Under the pieces are notes generated by a model, which was not told where the DNA came from, searched no databases, and worked only from the letters and a program-made list of their open reading frames with translations. Position numbers and translations under genes: made by a program. Of a stretch of 64,000 bases of DNA, positions 43,541 through 54,795 are shown piece after piece. Numbering within the stretch: the first letter of the stretch is position 1; every line of letters starts with the position of its first letter. Source of the stretch: Lucinisca nassula (lineage: Eukaryota; Mollusca; Bivalvia; Lucinida; Lucinidae); assembly GCA_963580285.1 (NCBI GenBank), contig OY757024.1, positions 120,714,045 to 120,778,044 of the forward strand, in the 5' to 3' direction.

Positions 43541-44114
43541 AAAAGTTGCTTTACCTATTTTTTGTTTAGTTTTGAAACGATCCTCATTTTCTTATATGGG
43601 TGGTGGCACCGAACCCCCATTTTATTTCCTGTTTTGGTACACCGCATAGATGCACTATCTGTCTTAGTATTACCAACATGTCTATCACAGAAGTTACTTA
43701 AATTTTCGAAGTACAGGAGAACCTTATTTATAACACTTTTTAACAAAAATGTATATATTATACAGAAATTGGCCAGTTATAGTCATTTTTCTGTTATAAT
43801 CTTCACAGTTTAGGAATCGATTTTGAAACCGTGTTAATCCAAAAATGTATATATTATACAGAAATTGGCCAGCTATAGTCATTTTTTTGTTATAATCTTC
43901 ACAGTTTAGGGGTCGATTTTGAAACCGTGTTATATCAAACAAAAATGGCAACATGAATTGTGCTATAAAAAGTTATATATGCAGTTTTCTCCTTATTTTT
44001 CAGGGAATATAAGAATTGACATTACATTTTTCAAATGTCTGCCCTGCTGCCAAATTTTATATTCTCTGAAAATTTATATTGAAAATCAGATTGCCGTCTG
44101 ATCTTGAATTAGCT

Positions 44115-44384
44115 CATTACGATAACACACCCGTGCGACATGGTGCATTTTTCACATCTCTAAAATGGCTATTTTTCTGATGAAAATCCTTGATATTTTT
44201 GTTATAAATGTTCAAAACATAGGTTGAGGGTGCTCGTTAGAACCGCCTCACTGAGGCGGTTCTAACGACTACCCACAACCTATGTCTTGGAGCAGAAATA
44301 AGAAAAATAATGTATACCCCAAATATTCTCTAAAAACAGTGGGGTTTAAGGGGGTTTTCATTTTACGGACTTGTTCACGTGATG
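44115..44384. mobile_element. Family H MITE, copy 12
   Basis: CATTACGATAACACACCC ... TTGTTCACGTGATG, core GAACCGCCTCA / TGAGGCGGTTC. Lies where blocks A and A'' carry TTAA MITEs. Confidence 0.85.
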
Positions 44385-44446
44385 TGTTGTGTTTTCAAAG
44401 ATTATCTCACTGTCTTCGACTGGCATGTTTTGATTTTCTCCAATTC

Positions 44447-45040
44447 CAGGATTCCTCTGTGGTTGTTTGATTTTTGTGTTCACGGAGATGTTGCACTGAT
44501 GAGTTAGGAGGCCTTCATGCGGACTGAACAAATTATTTGTCGAAATGGCGACGGAAGTAAGGGCGAGGATTGTGGCCACGTAAAATCGATTTAAGCCCCC
44601 GGTGGAATTCGTTTCCGCTGACAGTTCCAAGGCGGTTCTTCTGTCGCGTTTGGCCATTTTGTGGGAAAGTAACTGTCCTCTTGGCTTTCCGCTGTTGGTG
44701 TTTCCGTTAGCGTCTGTCGCTTCATGTTTGTGTTCTTTTCCCTTTGGTGTCTCTGATAGGAGCTGTGGGTTAATTGTATCGGTTCCTGATCATTGCCTCT
44801 ACTTCTATTTTGCTAGGTATCCCTGGAGTAAAAGGTGAACTATGGCGAGATGCTGATAGTCCCAATGGAGAACCTGGTCCCACTGGTCCGCCAGGTCTAA
44901 ATGGACTTAAGGGACAGAAAGGTGAGCCCGGGCTGTCTAGAAGTGATGGAATCTCGGGCCTTAAGGGAGACAAAGGGATACCAGGAGAAAGTCGGCCGGG
45001 AGCGAAGGGTGAAGAAGGATTGCCAGGTAGGGAAGGTAAT
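44447..45040 (+). pseudogene. Collagen-like exon copy 2, broken by T-module
   Basis: The acceptor and first bases (CCAATTCCAGGATT, ending 44453) are separated from the rest (GCTAGGTATCCCTGG, from about 44812) by a T-module. The remainder encodes GIPGVKGE, NGEPGPTGPPGLNGLKGQKG, GLKGDKGIPGE and GAKGEEGLPGREG, with better-kept glycines than copy 1, and ends at GGAAG/GTAATA (about 45038). Confidence 0.7.
44454..44811 (+). mobile_element. T-module, 5'-truncated, in collagen exon
   Basis: Begins CCTCTGTGGTTGTTTGATTTT and ends TGCCTCTACTTCTATTTT. A fragment with an unambiguous left and right host junction; no target duplication longer than ~3 bp. Confidence 0.85.
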
Positions 45041-45109
45041 ATAAGAATCTGATATGGGATTCTGTTGTAGATGGGCGTTTCAAACCCGAGGGATGACGGT
45101 GCTGAGCGG

Positions 45110-45290
45110 AACCTTTTCCTAAACTCGTTTAATAGATCCAATAATACATGAGCACGAATGTGAGATTGAATTTATTAAACTCGCTGAGGAAAAGGCATGA
45201 AATGGTCGGCAAAGCCTCGCATTTTATTCCCTTTTCTCAGCTCGTTTAATAAATCCAATAATACATGAACACTTATGCAAGATCCTCTAT
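45110..45290. mobile_element. Family K MITE core, rearranged, copy 4
   Basis: Two hairpin arms (CTCGTTTAATAGATCCAATA and TTTATTAAACTCGCTGAGG) and a third arm to CAAGATCCTCTA. The outer ends are missing. Confidence 0.6.
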
Positions 45291-45404
45291 AAACTCCAGC
45301 CTGTATGAGAGTGAAGCTTTCCCGCAGAACTAGAAAAGCTACAGGAGAGACCGCTTGAAAGGACAAGGTGGTGGAGTATTTGTATGAAGTGGATCGGGTA
45401 CACC

Positions 45405-45585
45405 TTCAGGGGAGGCAACTCCTGCAAAAGTGTTTTCGTCTCCCATGCCATTAGGTGTCGACTATTAAAGAAAAGACTTTGCTCCTAAGGAGCAAATTCT
45501 TTCCTTTAAGAGTAGACCCGTTTAGGTGGGACTGACCCTTTAGAAAAATGAACAGGAAGTCCCGAAAGTTGTCTCCCTTTGAAAA
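45405..45585. mobile_element. Fold-back element in LINE copy I
   Basis: Inverted arms around AAGACTTTGCTCC / GGAGCAAATTCTTT (centre about 45492) extend outward to GGGAGGCAACT / AGTTGTCTCCC. Confidence 0.6.
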
Positions 45586-45734
45586 ATGGCGGGAAAAATT
45601 CTAGGTGTTCCCATTTCCCTTAAACTCCAGCCTGTATGTGATTGAGGAACCAGAGGAGCTCAAAGTTGACCAAAATTGTGAATTGGTGTGGGTCAAGGTC
45701 AAGGTCCATAGCTCTAAAGACCTTTTTATCAGTC

Positions 45735-45870
45735 ATCCCCTATATTAATTGCATTGTAGCACATCGACCTGATGAAGATATGCTATCTCAGGACAAGTGA
45801 GCTTTATCAGGTCAACGTGACATTGCACTTTTATGAATGAACGGGACTACTAGAAAAAAAAACGACAAAA
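45735..45870. mobile_element. Small fold-back insertion in LINE copy I
   Basis: TGCATTGTAGCACATCGACCTGAT-like arm (about 45750-45774) is mirrored by ATCAGGTCAACGTGACATTGCA (about 45808-45830; parts given as positions). The flanking LINE sequence GGGTCAAGGTCAAGGTCCAT is present on both sides. Confidence 0.6.
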
Positions 45871-47208
45871 ACGTGGGTCAAGGTCAAGGTCCATGGTTCT
45901 GAAGACCTTTATGTGGGATCCTTCTATCTACATCCACATAGTCATGACTCCAAATACCTGCCGAGGCTAATGTCGTACATTTGTAGAATGCTCACCCACA
46001 ATGATGTTCACTTGTGGCTTGGTGGGGATTTAAACATGACTGACATCGACCGTGGTAATGAATACGGCATGTCCTGTCCAGCACATGGTGCAAAGTGCCA
46101 GCAGGTGTTGAGCATGGTTAAAGACTCATTTCCGGAGCAAATCGTAACAGAACCACCTACAACTACCGAAACAAGTTTAAACATCCTTGATCTGTTTTTC
46201 ACAAACAGCGACATTCTTGTTAAACAAGTCCATGTAGCCCTGGTATTGCTGACCATGAGTGTAGTCCCTGACATTGCTGACCATGAGGCGGCCTTTTTAG
46301 AATCCAGTCTGAGATCCATCAAGGCCAAAAAGGCTTATTAGTACAGGAGAGCCGAATATGAAGGATTTAAGAAAGAACTTCGGGAATATGCGGCAGAGTT
46401 CCTGAACACAGATACTTCACTGGATAGTCATAATTGTTACTGGTGATCGTCAAATGACATTCATACACCCGGAATAGTGACACATTGTGGCACATTGTGA
46501 CACAATAGTGACACATTGTGGGCCAATTTCATTTCAAAATTTCATGAACTTATGGGAAATATATCCCCAAGAAACTACTTTGTGGAACCAAAGTCCACAA
46601 GCCATGGATAGACAAACATGTGAAGGCACCGCAGAGAAAGATACATAAACTCTTTAGGAAAGAGAATGTGACCCAGCGGGCCAAGGATATATCCCATTAC
46701 AAGCAGATGAAGGCCAAGGTGCAAAAAGCTGTAGGTATACTGGAAGCACGTAGAGAATAATATTGACCTTGGAGACCCAGAAACAGGCTACAGTCTGGAT
46801 AAGCAGAAGAGATTCCGGACCTTCATCAAGTCTCTCAAGAAGGATAGCTGTGGAGTGGTTCCTCTGAAAGAAAACGGGAAACTGCATGCAAAGAGACAAA
46901 ACTAATATCCTCAATAGACAGTTTGAATCCGTCTTCACCCGCGAAGATACGTCAACCATTCCCAGGCCATCCTGGCAGCCATATCAGTCAATGAAAGAGA
47001 ACAGCGTTACAGAAGAAGGTATGAGGAAACCTCGCAGGAAGCTCAGCCCACACAAAGCTTGTGGCACAGACCTGATTCCTGCCAGGATTCTAAAAGAATG
47101 GTGATCGATTCAAGGCAAGCAACTATCGACCCGTGTCGCTCACCAGCCTGTGCTGTAAGATACAAAAGCACATCATAATCAGCAACATCCTTCGACACCT
47201 AGATGATA

Positions 47209-47556
47209 TAGAGGATCTTACATGAGTGTTCATGTATTATTGAATTTATTAAACGAGTTGAGGAAAAGGGATAAAATGCGAGGCTTTGCCGAACATTTTA
47301 TCCCTTTTCCTCAACGAGTTTAATAAATTCAATAATACATGACCACGAATGCAAAGTTCTATTTATCATATGACATTTAAAGCGCATTTTATTCACGATT
47401 GTTTACAAATATGTCAATATTCCGCCGGCTGTAAATGCGACGTCGTACATGTAACGTTACGGGACGCATCTAGCTAATTTGCATATTTAATCCACTAGTG
47501 GATTATTGAAAATATTACATGGCGTTATAACACTCTCAGACGCGACGTCATATGAT
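47209..47556 (+). mobile_element. Family K MITE, copy 5
   Basis: TAGAGGATCTTACATGAG ... GCGACGTCATATGATA. The flanks cctagatgata and agacagcatactg rejoin to the sequence at 59320-59340. Confidence 0.85.
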
Positions 47557-48114
47557 AAGACAGCATACTGACTGACTGCAAACATGGCTTCCGAGCAAGA
47601 CGCACCAGCAACATCCTAAGACACCTAGATGATAGCAACATACTGACTGACTGCCAACATGGCTTCCGAGCATGTTGTGAAGTTGGGTCTCACCCTTGTC
47701 CATGAGCTTGCAGAATCCATTGACGAGAGAAAACATAAGGATCTTATCATCCTCGATTTCTCGAAGGAGTGGGGTATGTTTTTCCATCATGAAAAATGCA
47801 GTACTCTTCGAGTTACCAGATCCAGACCACCAGTACTGTATGACTATTCATTGATAGGACAGACCTTAGAGTACAGTCTAAGTACCTTGGACATGACGTT
47901 CAGTCTCTCATGGAACACACACACATAGACAGGATTGTGACGAAAAGTAATAGCATGCTAGGTTTCTTACAGAGGAATCTCCGAATCAACAATTAATAGT
48001 CCAAAGCCTCGGCATACTTCACACTTGTCCGCCAAAGATTGGAGTTTTGTTCAAGTGTATGGAGCCCATATACTAGCACGGCCAAACGCAAGATAGAGAT
48101 GGTGCAAGAAACCT

Positions 48115-48345
48115 ATGAAATGCTGGAGCAAAAGAAAACCAGCAGTTAGACTCCGATGGGCCAGACCAGAGACGGAGCATCAGGCTCCCACCAACATTAC
48201 CTTGAATTAGATCTCTCTAATTCTCAATAAGCCCTTACGTTGGAACCGTCATAGAATCTGAGGCCTGACCCACCGGCGTGTAATTAAAGAGGGAAGCAAA
48301 GTTGTCAACCGTGATTGGGTTAACTACCATGCATGCAGCCTTTGC
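48115..48345 (-). mobile_element. RT C-terminus with T-module start, inverted
   Basis: Minus strand gives VVNPITVDNFASLFN-type coding, then the T-module to GCTCCAGCATTTC. Confidence 0.7.
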
Positions 48346-49094
48346 TTCCATCTTAAATTGCACACCAGCGGGTCAGGCATCGATTTTATCACGGTTCCAG
48401 CGTAAACGGCATACTTAAAATTTAATTTTTGGTAATACTGGTGGGTTCTTGATGCTCTGTCTCTGGTTGGGCCATCCAGAGTTTAACTGTTGGTTTTCTT
48501 TTGCTGCAGCATTCAGTTTTATTTCATGCTGTTGAGTCCTCGCCGTTGTTTCATCTCTGTAACTGTTTCATTTTTATGTTCTCGGAGATCTAGCACTGAT
48601 TGATTAGGAAGCCTTTAAGCGGACTGAAATAATTATTTGTCTGCACAACGGCAGAAATAAGAGCAAGGGTTGTGGCCACGTAAAATCGATTGAACCCCCC
48701 CCCCCCTCCCCAAGTGAATAAAGTTTCCAATGACCTTCCAAGGCAATTCTTCTGTTTTGGATTATTGTTTTTATACTTCATCTGCATGTGTGTGTTGCTG
48801 GTGTCTTTTTGATTTGATAGCCTATTGGCTTTGTTCACAAAAGGCAAACTTCATCGAGGCGGTTCTAACGAGTACCCACAATCTATATTTAGAGGAGAAA
48901 TAAGAAACATATCACAATTTTTCATCTTAAAATTTTAGGTTTTTTTTCGGCGGTAAAGTTTACAATGTATTTGTACAGGCGTGTTTCCGTAATATATATT
49001 TCAACTGTCTCATGCTGTATTTGTCTAAAACGCGACGGAAGTAAGAGCGATGGTGCGGTCGGGTGACATCGATTTAAACCCACCAGTAAGTTTG

Positions 49095-49485
49095 ACACAT
49101 TAATCGAATAATCGATTAATCGATCGATAAATGCCCAAAAATGATTATCATTTCTGATTTGCTTTTAATCGGTTACTTGATAGGTACAATTTACTACCCA
49201 AAGTCATGCCTAAAATAGCTGGATATGTGGCAAACAGTGCAGACCCTGATGAGACGCCGCATTATGCGGCGTCTCATCTGGGTCTTCACTGTTTGCTCAG
49301 GCCTGTCTGTTCAAATATACATATGGTAAAGTGCAAAATATGGTAAGAGTCATGCTCAGACAGAAAGTCAGGCAGGTAAAATCATGACGAAAACCTTAGC
49401 GATTACTAATCGATTATCGATCGCAATGACAGGAATGATAATCGACTATCTTTTCAGCACCGATTAGCCAGCCCTACCAACCAGT
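49095..49485. repeat. Insertion specific to copy 1: palindromic MITE core flanked by ATCGAT-rich repeats
   Basis: CGATTAATCGATCG (49117) and CGATTATCGATCG (49411) flank the palindrome GATGAGACGCCGC / GCGGCGTCTCATC with outer GCAAACAGTG / CACTGTTTGC. Confidence 0.7.
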
Positions 49486-49701
49486 GAAATACATTTCACT
49501 GACCGTTCCAAGACGGTTCTTCAGTCGTCTTTTTTTTTTTTTTTTGTTAAAGGTCGTCTCTGACTGTGTGTATTGCTTATAGATATTCATTTTGCATAGC
49601 CAGTTGGCAATTTTGTGGGAAAGTATCTGCCATTTTGGCTTTCCGTTAGGTATGTTTTCCATTAGGGTCTACTTATTTCATGTTCGTGTTTCTTTCCATT
49701 C

Positions 49702-49937
49702 GGGCCCCGCCAAGCGAATTTGTGTCTTCGAGCATTCCGTCATGACAAATTTTAACTGCGCATGCCCAGCCATTCAGAGGGGCCAGGGATATGGCTTTCT
49801 GTCTGAAGGTTCCTCTTGATTCACTTCTTGTATGGGCGAGCAGCGAAGGTTCTGGCGAGACTGCGCGGATGCGCAGGCTCGCCTGAACCTTCGCTGCTCG
49901 CATAGGCGATAAGTACCAAAATCGCTTGACGGGGCCC
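49702..49937 (+). mobile_element. Family G MITE, copy 3
   Basis: GGGCCCCGCCAAGCGA ... TCGCTTGACGGGGCCC within a T-module; flanks ATTC / ATTT. Confidence 0.9.
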
Positions 49938-50560
49938 ATTTGGTTCTTTGATGGGATGTGTGAGTTTTATCGAATCCTGATCATTGCCTTCACTTCTATT
50001 TTAATAAAATAAATGAAGAAGTATTTCAATATGAACCAATACATTCGATGTATTTGTCACTTTGTGAGTTAGACCGGGATTTGAGACCAGATTTCGAAAA
50101 ATATAATGCACCAAAAATTCTCACGCTTTGTTTGTGCTGTTTCATTGAGATGGAAGCCTAACCTATATGATATATGATTATTTAGCAAGTCTTGTTGGGG
50201 AAAAGGGGTAGAAAATTATATAAGTTTATACCCACCACCATGCGAATTGTATAGTTGGATTAAGTTTGGTTTATGTGTAGCTTGCGCCTACAATTGAATG
50301 TTGATTTATTGCATCAGCCAAAATATTTGCCAATACTCGAAGACACCAAAATTCATGATATGACGTAAATACATGCGGTGTTACCATATATTTTGACCAT
50401 TGAAATATTACTCCCACAAATTAGGTAAATTTTACACTAATTTCGCACTAAATAATTTTTAGTATTTTTTTAAACAATTTCTTTTCCGTCAATATGCAGG
50501 ACGGTTATTTTTGCACATACGTGTGCAACTTGATGGACCCTCTTGCGGGTTTTTCAGTTG

Positions 50561-51534
50561 TGTCACAGATCGTGATAAAAAAAAGTATTGAAACATACAT
50601 AAAATAAATTATTTTTCTGGCTGGTCATAGATGTAACATAACAAGGACCAACAGATATATTTTTGAAAAGGTACTGATGACTATTTCCTTCCGGTTTTTA
50701 TTCAGTGAGGTGAATATACATCTCCAAGCATATATTAGCGGATGAACTATCAAGTGATTCTCTAAACTGATGACTTGAATCAATCAATTAATGAATAGGC
50801 TACATTGTATATTTCAAGATTCATTGTCCAAAGTTTCCGGTTTGTGCTGAAGGTTCCCAAACTAACATCAACACTATTATAGTTTTAACACGTAAATGTT
50901 ACTGGCCACTACAAAGTCTCTATGGGTACCTTATTTCTGGTAAAGTAGAAGTAAAACAAAGTAATTAATAGTACCCGAGCTTTCATGTAATGTAAAGCCA
51001 CCCCTTAAAAATTCTTCCTTCTTCCCTTGTTCCAGAGTAGTGGTATAACATTTGAACGTGCATGTTAAGATGTCACATGTACTTACTTGGACAACCTGCC
51101 GTCGATAACCTTGTCCCTCTATTCACCATTAGCTCTTAATTATCAAGTGTGTCTTGTCATATTCTGATTATTTTTTTTACTATTCCTTTTACTGACATTT
51201 GTCCCATATATTGATTGCTTTGGGTTCAAAGGCACGTCAACCTTGTTTGTCATTTTGTGTCCTCCCCCAGCGATAAAAGAGATAGTAGAGCAGATGAAAG
51301 TGAGGGACAGAGGAGAAAGAGGAAAATAAATGGAAGTGAAGAAAGAGAAGAAATAACAACACTCCAAGAACAGCAGGCCTCGTTTAGTTGTAAGCCAATA
51401 TCAGTTGGGCGCCGTATTGACACTAGGTACACGTCACCTTTGTCTTACCTAACCATCCAATTATCCAATACAGATCGGCCAAAAAGGCCTTCTTTTTTAA
51501 GCCATCAGGAATTATCATGATTTGAAAGACAGAG
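50561..51534. other. No gene recognised
   Basis: Unique sequence. A 101-codon frame (51215-51520) is basic and Glu-rich without a known domain; I do not call it. Confidence 0.4.
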
Positions 51535-51950
51535 TGTAGGCAATGATCAGGAATATATACAAAATATCTCGCACCTTCCATTCAAAAGACCAAAATGAAA
51601 ATGTCACGAATGGAAAGCCAGAAGGACAGTTATTTCCCAACATGGCCAAACGGCTATCCATAATAAAAGGCATTAGCAACACATGTACCTTAAAAGTAGA
51701 AGTAAAACAAAGATCAGGAATTGATACAATTAACTTACTCCACCCATAAAAGACACCAAAGGGAAAGAAATACAAACATTAAGCGACCAGACCATAATGG
51801 AAACCTAAACAAAGGAAGGCCATAAGGACAGTTACTTTCCCACAAAATGGCCATATGGCCATCCAAAATTAAAAGACACAAGTGATACACACAGTAAGTA
51901 ACACACAACAACATAAATAAATCGCCACAGAAGAGCCGCCAAGACTAACT
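51535..51950 (-). mobile_element. Two T-modules, one inserted in the other
   Basis: 51535-51690 is a diverged T-module part, and 51692-51945 is a second copy starting at the terminal AAGTAGAAGTAAAAC. After the second, AAGAGCCGCC is followed by a new stretch again containing AGAATCGCCTCCGAACGG. Confidence 0.7.
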
Positions 51951-53110
51951 AAAAAAACAACAGAAGAATCGCCTCCGAACGGGGCCAGAGAGAGGTTTTA
52001 CTGTTGTGGGATAGGTCGGGGGTGGGGGGTGGGGGGGGGGGCTATTCGGACACATTAAATGATTTTAGGTTGCCATAATCCTCGCACTTCTTTGTCTTGT
52101 TTAAAACCGATAAGTTGTTCAGTCTGCACGATGGATATCAAAGCAATAAAAGATAATCAAACAAGCGCAATCAGTTAAGTAGAAAACTGTGGCTGCTGTA
52201 TCATAACAACGCCAATTTAATATGTTTACGCTTGCCATCAAGCTTACACAACTTTTAATAAATACCCTGAACACAAAGTTATAAACAGGCAGCCCATGGG
52301 AAACCACGCTCAACAGAGCTCAAGTGGGCATTAATCGCCCTACCGCTTGGTGGCCATTTATTTTAACAGACCATAATTGTTTAGTAGAGGCCAATCCCTG
52401 GACCATTGCTGCCAAATTATTCTGAAATCAACCATTGGTTCTTTTGCCATCGCATACATTATGGTCAGCTTTGAACAATCTGAGCAGGGCTAGAGTCCAA
52501 GATGTTGCATACTTAGGTCTTGTATTTCATGCGATGCAGAATTCAAAATCACATTTGGCCGTATATTGGCGTGAAAATCACACAGATACACAAACAAACT
52601 TTGATTTCTCGACCACGCTGATGCAGTATATATAATTTGGTATCAGTTCGCACAGTAGTTTTAGAAAAAATAGAAGTATGTAATATTATGGTCCCAGGAT
52701 CATTTAGCTTGTTGTAAATATCAACTCTGGTGTCATAAGCTGCAACAGAACCAGAAAATCCTGTCTTTTCCAAACAAAATCCTAAGTGATGGAATGCGAC
52801 CTTAACGTAAGAAAGGTCAAGGTCCACCAAATTTCATCATTTGAACAAATTTGATAGGGCCTGGGTCCCCAATAATGTATACTAAGTTTCAAGGTCATCG
52901 ATCGATTGGTTCCTGAGAAGGCGGTTTTCAAAACAGTTTTACCATATATGGGCATGGTGGACATTTTGGTCAGGTGACCCAGACATTCAGAATATATGTT
53001 TATTCGGCCACCCCATGGCGGCTTCACATAAAATTTGGTTCCAACTGGCCTTGCAGTTTCAGAGGAGATGTCGTTCGAAACTGTTTGAATGCTTAAATGT
53101 GAAAATAGGT
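51951..53110. repeat. Low-copy and decayed repeat sequence, no gene
   Basis: A G-rich run at 52017-52042 could form a G-quadruplex. 52430-53110 has the style of mollusc tandem-array units on minus (ccaaatttcatcatttg, aagtttcaaggtcatcg), but only one or two diverged units are present. Confidence 0.45.
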
Positions 53111-53320
53111 TAGGAACCATTGGCTCCCCTTTTTATGTCTTTTTCCCCCACTTTTATGATTTTCTAACTCCATTTTCAAGATGCTGAGAGACCTCTGGAT
53201 AAATTCATATCATAGATGAGTGTGAGAAAATAAGGTGCATTAAACTCCTTAAATACGAGTTCTACGAATTTCAGATCCCCGACTATATAAAGTAGAAGTA
53301 AAGCCACTGATCAAGAATCA

Positions 53321-53640
53321 ATATGTTCTATAAAAGGGTTATCCTTTGAAAGCAAGGAATGCACCACAGAACTGGAAAATATGAATCGTGCATGCTTTCT
53401 GGGCCAGACTAGCTAGTTTCGGCCAATTAAGCCTAATCAGTGACCCTCAAGTATTTTCAAAATTCCACAATGGAATCAATGATCCCAAGGACAAGAAAAT
53501 ACAAACTACACTATGATGTAGGGTAGGGAGACGTTTTACCGCCGCCACACATTCCCAGACACCAGCTGTAGTGACGTTAAATATGTTCTATAAAAGGGTT
53601 ATCCTTTGGAAGCAAGGAATGCACCACAGAACTGGAATGC
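53321..53640 (-). mobile_element. Hammerhead retrozyme-like partial dimer, 260-bp monomer
   Basis: ATATGTTCTATAAAAGGG starts at 53321 and again at 53581, exactly 260 bp apart; the following ~38 bp are the same apart from one base. Between lie the ribozyme region, CACTATGATGTAGGG, and a linker (GAGACGTTTTACCGCC, CATTCCCAGACACCAGC). The second unit stops at gaactgg, before its ribozyme. On plus, the T-module terminal sequence (53291-53320) abuts the first unit. Confidence 0.85.
53401..53446 (-). ncRNA. Hammerhead motif with one core change
   Basis: The core reads CTGATTA: the invariant G8 is T, expected to abolish cleavage. Stems I and III and the GTC site are intact. Confidence 0.7.
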
Positions 53641-54001
53641 ACCACAGTTACCTCACACCTCCTATCCTAGACCTCAGAGGCAAAGAAGCACACACATAAC
53701 ATCACTTTAATGAAAACGTCACAGGCGGAAAGCCGAAAGGACAGTTAAATTCCCACAAAATGGTCAAACGCCAATCCAATATACATTATTGCGCATTGAT
53801 ACACTACCAGTCTTAGGAACACCAACATTTCTAAGACAGAAGTGAATTAAATTTTTGAAGTACAGGAAAGTATATATTATACAGAAATTGGCCAGTTATG
53901 GTCATTTTTCTGTTATAATCTGCACAGTTTAGGGATCGGTTTTGAAACCGTGTTATATCCAAAAATGAAATCATGAGTTGCGAGATAAAAAATTACATAT
54001 G

Positions 54002-54237
54002 AGCCAGCGCATGACAAAACCTACACTAAGACATGTGAGCCAAACGAAGACTCAGATCAGCCTGCGCATCCGCGCAGTCTGATAAGAGCCTTCGTTGTAA
54101 GCACGAAGGATAGCTAAGGACACAATGCTCCTTTATGCAGAAACAGAAGTCTCTTGTTAGACTATATTGATGCGCAGGCTGATCTGAGTCTTCGATGGAC
54201 GCACATGTCTTATTGTAGGTTTTGTCGTGCGCTGGTT
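54002..54237. mobile_element. Family M MITE, copy 2, CATATG target duplication
   Basis: 236 bp; CATATG at 53996-54001 and 54238-54243. Ends AGCCAGCGCATGACAAAACC and GGTTTTGTCGTGCGCTGGTT. Confidence 0.9.
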
Positions 54238-54395
54238 CATATGTAGTTCATATGTAGTTTTCTCCTGATTTTTCAGGGAAAATAAGACTTGACATTACAT
54301 ACGAAATGTTTGCCCTGCTGCCAAATTATTTGTTATTTGGATTTTAAACTAAAAATAAATTACCGTCTGATCAGGAATTAGCTGTTGTGTTTTAA

Positions 54396-54592
54396 CTCTT
54401 GTCATGCTGTTCACGACAACCCTTTTCTTTGGAAACAGTGTAGATCCAGATCAGATGGCTTCTGAATCTGATCAGGATCTACACTGTTTGGCATTCAATT
54501 TAGGATTTGTAGCAATAAATAACATCAAGTAATTTGATTGGTTGATAGACAAAAATGGGTGTGGCTTAAATTAAAATTCAGCAAGATAAGGG
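54396..54592. mobile_element. TTAA-bounded MITE, copy 3
   Basis: TTAA at 54392-54395 and 54593-54596; ends CTCTTGTCATGCTG and CAGCAAGATAAGGG; palindromic core GATCAGATG..CTGATC with outer ACAGTGTAGATCC / GGATCTACACTGT. Confidence 0.8.
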
Positions 54593-54649
54593 TTAAGAAA
54601 TGATCTCACTGTCTTCGACTGGCACGTTTTGATGTTCTCCAATTCCAGG

Positions 54650-54795
54650 ATTGCCAGGATTGCCTGGAGTGCCAGGTATGAAAGGAGAGCCCGGGTTGTT
54701 AAGAAGAGATGGACTACCAGGAGAGAAGATAGAACGAGGACTACCAGGAGAAGGTCTGTCGGGAATAAAAGGGAAAAGAATTGCCAGTCAGAGGC
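54650..54795 (+). pseudogene. Collagen-like exon copy 3, decayed
   Basis: The acceptor CCAATTCCAG is kept. It encodes GLPGLPGVPGMKGEPG, DGLPGEK, RGLPGEG then loses the pattern, and the splice donor at the end is gone (gccagtcagagg in place of gccaggtagggaag). Confidence 0.7.

Larger units (their letters stand above)
41975..45050 (+). repeat. Paralogous block A'
   Basis: Collinear with block A but lacking the family M MITE, with two family K MITEs added, a partial internal duplication at 43740-43960 (ttatacagaaattggccag twice), a family H MITE at 44115, and a T-module in the collagen exon. Confidence 0.85.
45291..48110 (+). mobile_element. Non-LTR retrotransposon copy I, 3' half
   Basis: Fragments: WRDRLEGQGGG-type (45340-45380, with stops), EEPEELKVDQNCELVW (about 45645), then 45873-46340 AP-endonuclease (DLYVGSFYLHPHSHDSKYL, HLWLGGDLNM with the catalytic-site GGD, DLFFTNSD, DHEAAF). 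Next 46340-47105 linker (RPSWQPYQS, KLSPHKACGTDLIPARILKE) and 47640-48110 (LIILDFSKEWGMFFHHEKC, LEYSLSTLDM, HIDRIV). The palm with YADD is deleted between FSK and EWG. Frames are broken repeatedly. Confidence 0.8.
48346..50560 (+). repeat. Duplicated segment, copy 1 (partner 61460-64000)
   Basis: Shares with the partner: gcgggtcaggcatcgattttatcacggttcc, a diverged T-module, the family H half (48852-48994), a second T-module with a family G MITE at the same position, and the downstream stretch to ttgcgg. Private sequence here is 49095-49485 (ATCGAT-rich direct repeats and a palindromic MITE core at 49225-49300). Confidence 0.85.

Noticed and set aside
45873..46340. Host AP endonuclease gene
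   Set aside because: The GGD-containing frame is followed and preceded by LINE parts in the same order as copy II, so it belongs to the retrotransposon.
51215..51520. 101-codon basic frame
   Set aside because: No domain, no start or splice context, no paralogue in the window.
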